This document shows, one piece after another, positions 14,204-16,116 of a DNA stretch of 16,116 nt. The translations under genes were made by a program, and so were the position numbers. The notes below the pieces were generated by a model. The model was given only the letters and a program-made list of their open reading frames with translations. It searched no databases and had not been told where the DNA came from. This DNA is from Solirubrobacterales bacterium 70-9 (GTDB lineage Bacteria > Actinomycetota > Thermoleophilia > Solirubrobacterales > 70-9), in assembly GCA_001898095.1 (NCBI GenBank), contig MKSH01000012.1, forward strand, positions 23,068 to 39,183, given 5' to 3'. Position 1 is the first letter of the stretch. Each line of letters opens with the position of its first letter.

Positions 14204-15664
14204 TCAGTCGGGCGGTGGGACGCCGGGGAGGCCGGCGCCGGCGAGCTCGGCGTCCTCCTCCTCGCGGCGGCGCTCCTCCGGGTCGAGGGCACGGCCGCCG
14301 CCGCTTGGCAGCGCCCAGGCGACGAGCGCGGCGACGACGCCGATCCCGACCCCGATCCAGATCACCGTCGTGTAGCCGGCGCGAACCGGCAGCTGGGCGC
14401 CGGCCAGGGTCTGCGAGGCGAGCACCGAGGCGGCCAGGGCGCTGCCGACCGAGAAGCCGATGTAGCGGACCACCTGGTAGAAGCCGGTCGCGCTCCCGGT
14501 CTCCGATTCCGGCACCGCGCGGACGATGATCCCGGGGATCGCGGCGAAGGTCAGCCCGTAGCCGAGGCCGAGCACGCCCATCATCGCGAAGGCGCCCCAG
14601 AGGTGGGCGTCGGTGAGGGCGAAGAGGACGCCGCCGCCGGCGACCAGCAGGCAGCCGGCCGGGAGCAGGTTGCGCTCGCCGATCAGCCGCGTCGTCAGCG
14701 GCAACATCCGCGCCCCGGCCATGCCGACCACCGAGAACGGCAGCAGGCAGAGCCCGGCGACGACCACCGAGGCGTCGAAGCCGTAGCCGAGCGAGCTCGG
14801 CGCCTGGACGTACTCGCTGACCCCCGAGAGGTACATGTACATCGCCACCCCGAGGACGGTGGCGCAGACGTCGGCGCTCAGCACCGCCGGGTGGCGGGCG
14901 AGGCGAAGGTCGACGAGCGGCGCCGGCGCGCGCAGCTGCTGGGCGCCCCAGATCAGCAGGAAGACGACGGCGAGGGCGAAGAGGCCGAGCGTCTGCGGCG
15001 CCCCCCAGCCCCAGCCGCTGCCCTCGGCGATCGCGATCAGCAGGGCGCAGAGGCCGACGGTGAGGATCGCGGCGCCGGGGAGGTCGAGCCGCGCCTGCGG
15101 CCGGCCCGCGGTCGAGGAGACGAAGAACCAGGCGAGCGCCAGCGCCAGCGCCGCGACCACGGCGCCGAACCAGAAGGCGGCGGAGAGGTCGATCCCGGCG
15201 AGCAGGCCGGAGATCGGGTAGCCCGCCCCCACCCCGGCGGCGCCGCCGACCGAGATCAGGCCGATCGTCGGCGCGACCCGCTCCGGCGGCAGCTCGTCGC
15301 GGGCGGTCGCCATCCCCAACGGCACCAGGCCGAGGCCGACGCCCTGCATCGCGCGTCCGGCGACCAGCACCGGCAGGCTCGGCGCGAGCGCCGCGATCAC
15401 GCAGCCGGCGATCACCACGAGGAGGCCGCCGAGCAGCGTTTCGCGGCGGTGCGGGCCGTCGCCGAGGCGTCCCATCACCGGGGAGGAGACGACGCCGACG
15501 AGCAGCGTCGCGGTCAGCGACCACTGCGCGGCGCTGAGCGAGACGCCGAGGTCGTCGCTGATGCTCGGGATCAGCGGCGCGCCGAGCGAGGACACGATCC
15601 CGGTGACCATCATCACGAAGAGGAGGACCCACGGCATCAGCCGGACCCTCGTCTCCGGGGTCAT
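14204..15664 (-). CDS. MFS multidrug efflux transporter, DHA2 (EmrB/QacA) type
   Basis: A 486-aa membrane protein with about fourteen hydrophobic segments, the DHA2 drug:H+ antiporter layout. It starts PWVLLFVMMVTGIVSSLGAPLIPSI and carries the motif-A loop GRLGDGPHRRETLLGG and the motif-C-like GLISVGGAAGVGAGYPISGLLA. The C-terminus is a charged cytoplasmic tail (PEERRREEEDAELAG). ATG 15664 overlaps the stop of the upstream MarR gene as ATGA, so the two are co-transcribed and probably translationally coupled. The expected role is export of a toxic or self-made compound under control of the MarR repressor; the compound is unknown. Confidence 0.9.
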   Translation of the reverse strand: MTPETRVRLMPWVLLFVMMVTGIVSSLGAPLIPSISDDLGVSLSAAQWSLTATLLVGVVSSPVMGRLGDGPHRRETLLGGLLVVIAGCVIAALAPSLPVLVAGRAMQGVGLGLVPLGMATARDELPPERVAPTIGLISVGGAAGVGAGYPISGLLAGIDLSAAFWFGAVVAALALALAWFFVSSTAGRPQARLDLPGAAILTVGLCALLIAIAEGSGWGWGAPQTLGLFALAVVFLLIWGAQQLRAPAPLVDLRLARHPAVLSADVCATVLGVAMYMYLSGVSEYVQAPSSLGYGFDASVVVAGLCLLPFSVVGMAGARMLPLTTRLIGERNLLPAGCLLVAGGGVLFALTDAHLWGAFAMMGVLGLGYGLTFAAIPGIIVRAVPESETGSATGFYQVVRYIGFSVGSALAASVLASQTLAGAQLPVRAGYTTVIWIGVGIGVVAALVAWALPSGGGRALDPEERRREEEDAELAGAGLPGVPPPD

Positions 15665-16116
15665 GCGTCGCGCGGCGGCTGCAGCTTCTCGATCAGGCCG
15701 CCGAGGGTCTGGGCGGCGTGGGCCAGCTCTGTCAGCTCGGTGTCGGGGAGATCGGCGAGCGCCTCGCGCATGTTCGCGCGGATCTCCGTGCGCAGCTCCT
15801 CGAGCTGTTCGCGGCCGAGCTCGGTGATCTCGACCAGGACGACCCGACCGTCGTCACCGGAGCGGCCGCGAAGGACCAGCTTGCGGCCCTCGAGCTTGTC
15901 GACCAGTTGGGTGACGGTGGGCTGGGCGAGCGCCTCGGTGGCGGCCAGCTCGGTGATCCGCCGGGAGCCCTCGCTGAGGGTGGCGAGGACGCCGGCCTCG
16001 GTGCGCGAGAGCTCGTGTGCGCCGCTCCGCATCAGCAGCCGGGTGAGCCGGTTGGCCCGCCCGAGCAGGGTCGTGGCGACGAGGTCGATCGCCTCGGCGC
16101 GCAGCGGAGAGGGCGG
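15661..16116 (-). CDS. MarR-family transcriptional regulator (5' end outside the window)
   Basis: A winged-helix regulator. The recognition region RRITELAATEALAQPTVTQLVDKLEGRKLV followed by the wing GDDGRVVLVEITELGREQLEEL is characteristic of MarR proteins, and a C-terminal dimerisation helix ends in LGGLIEKLQPPRDA. The frame stays open to the right edge (LRAEAIDLVATTLLGRANRLTRLL precedes the internal Met at 16032) with no ATG, GTG or TTG, so the true start is beyond 16116. It overlaps the DHA2-type transporter gene (ATGA). MarR proteins in this arrangement usually repress their own operon and are released by a ligand. Confidence 0.9.
   Translation of the reverse strand, partial: PPSPLRAEAIDLVATTLLGRANRLTRLLMRSGAHELSRTEAGVLATLSEGSRRITELAATEALAQPTVTQLVDKLEGRKLVLRGRSGDDGRVVLVEITELGREQLEELRTEIRANMREALADLPDTELTELAHAAQTLGGLIEKLQPPRDA

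Noticed and set aside
14097..15632. A 511-codon minus-strand frame overlapping the DHA2 transporter in another phase
   Set aside because: The translation is almost entirely R, P, G, A and D. The transporter frame shows fourteen hydrophobic segments and family motifs and is the real gene.
1..16116. tRNA, rRNA, CRISPR arrays, integrase or transposase genes
   Set aside because: Looked for on both strands; no cloverleaf-like segment, regularly spaced repeat or recombinase motif was found.

Overview
The window is GC-rich, densely packed DNA with strong G/C preference at third codon positions. Several genes start with GTG, and some start directly downstream of a TAnnnT box with no leader. This style fits a high-GC actinobacterium. 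The gene content is compatible with a soil lineage such as Thermoleophilia/Solirubrobacterales, but that placement is inference. No rRNA, tRNA, CRISPR array or transposase gene was seen.

Left part (1-1745): a small unrecognised gene (56-433) and a GNAT-superfamily, YghO-like protein (474-1592), both apparently leaderless. They are followed by a 129-bp element with 20-bp terminal inverted repeats whose right arm covers the end of the next gene.

Central part (1738-10333): a FabF-type ketoacyl synthase on the minus strand is divergent from a tightly overlapping four-gene plus-strand operon. The operon encodes (1) an EPSP-synthase-like domain fused to an AMP-forming acyl-CoA ligase, (2) an acyl-CoA dehydrogenase, (3) an SDR of the FabL/enoyl-reductase type (Tyr-x6-Lys) and (4) a FadH-type 2,4-dienoyl-CoA reductase. 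This set matches, from memory, the ansJKLM/chcA and plmJK-L-M/chcA cassettes that convert shikimate to cyclohexanecarboxyl-CoA (CHC-CoA) in ansatrienin and phoslactomycin producers. Proposed route: shikimate is activated as a CoA thioester, dehydrated by the altered EPSP-synthase-like domain, and the resulting double bonds are handled by the two reductases and the dehydrogenase. No polyketide synthase is visible. The only condensing enzyme nearby is the divergent FabF-like protein, so omega-cyclohexyl fatty acids are a plausible product (inference).

Right part (10344-16116): a frameshifted gene remnant without an N-terminus; a SnoaL-like protein plus SAM methyltransferase operon (minus) sharing a symmetrical divergent promoter with a dienelactone-hydrolase family gene (plus); a 12-TM-type MFS protein; a 49-bp nested palindrome; and a MarR regulator (running off the right edge) overlapping a 14-TM-type DHA2 drug-efflux MFS gene.

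The main point of interest is the CHC-CoA-type cassette with its fused EPSPS-like/CoA-ligase protein, whose substrate-contact residues have changed in the way expected for a CoA thioester without a 3-phosphate.
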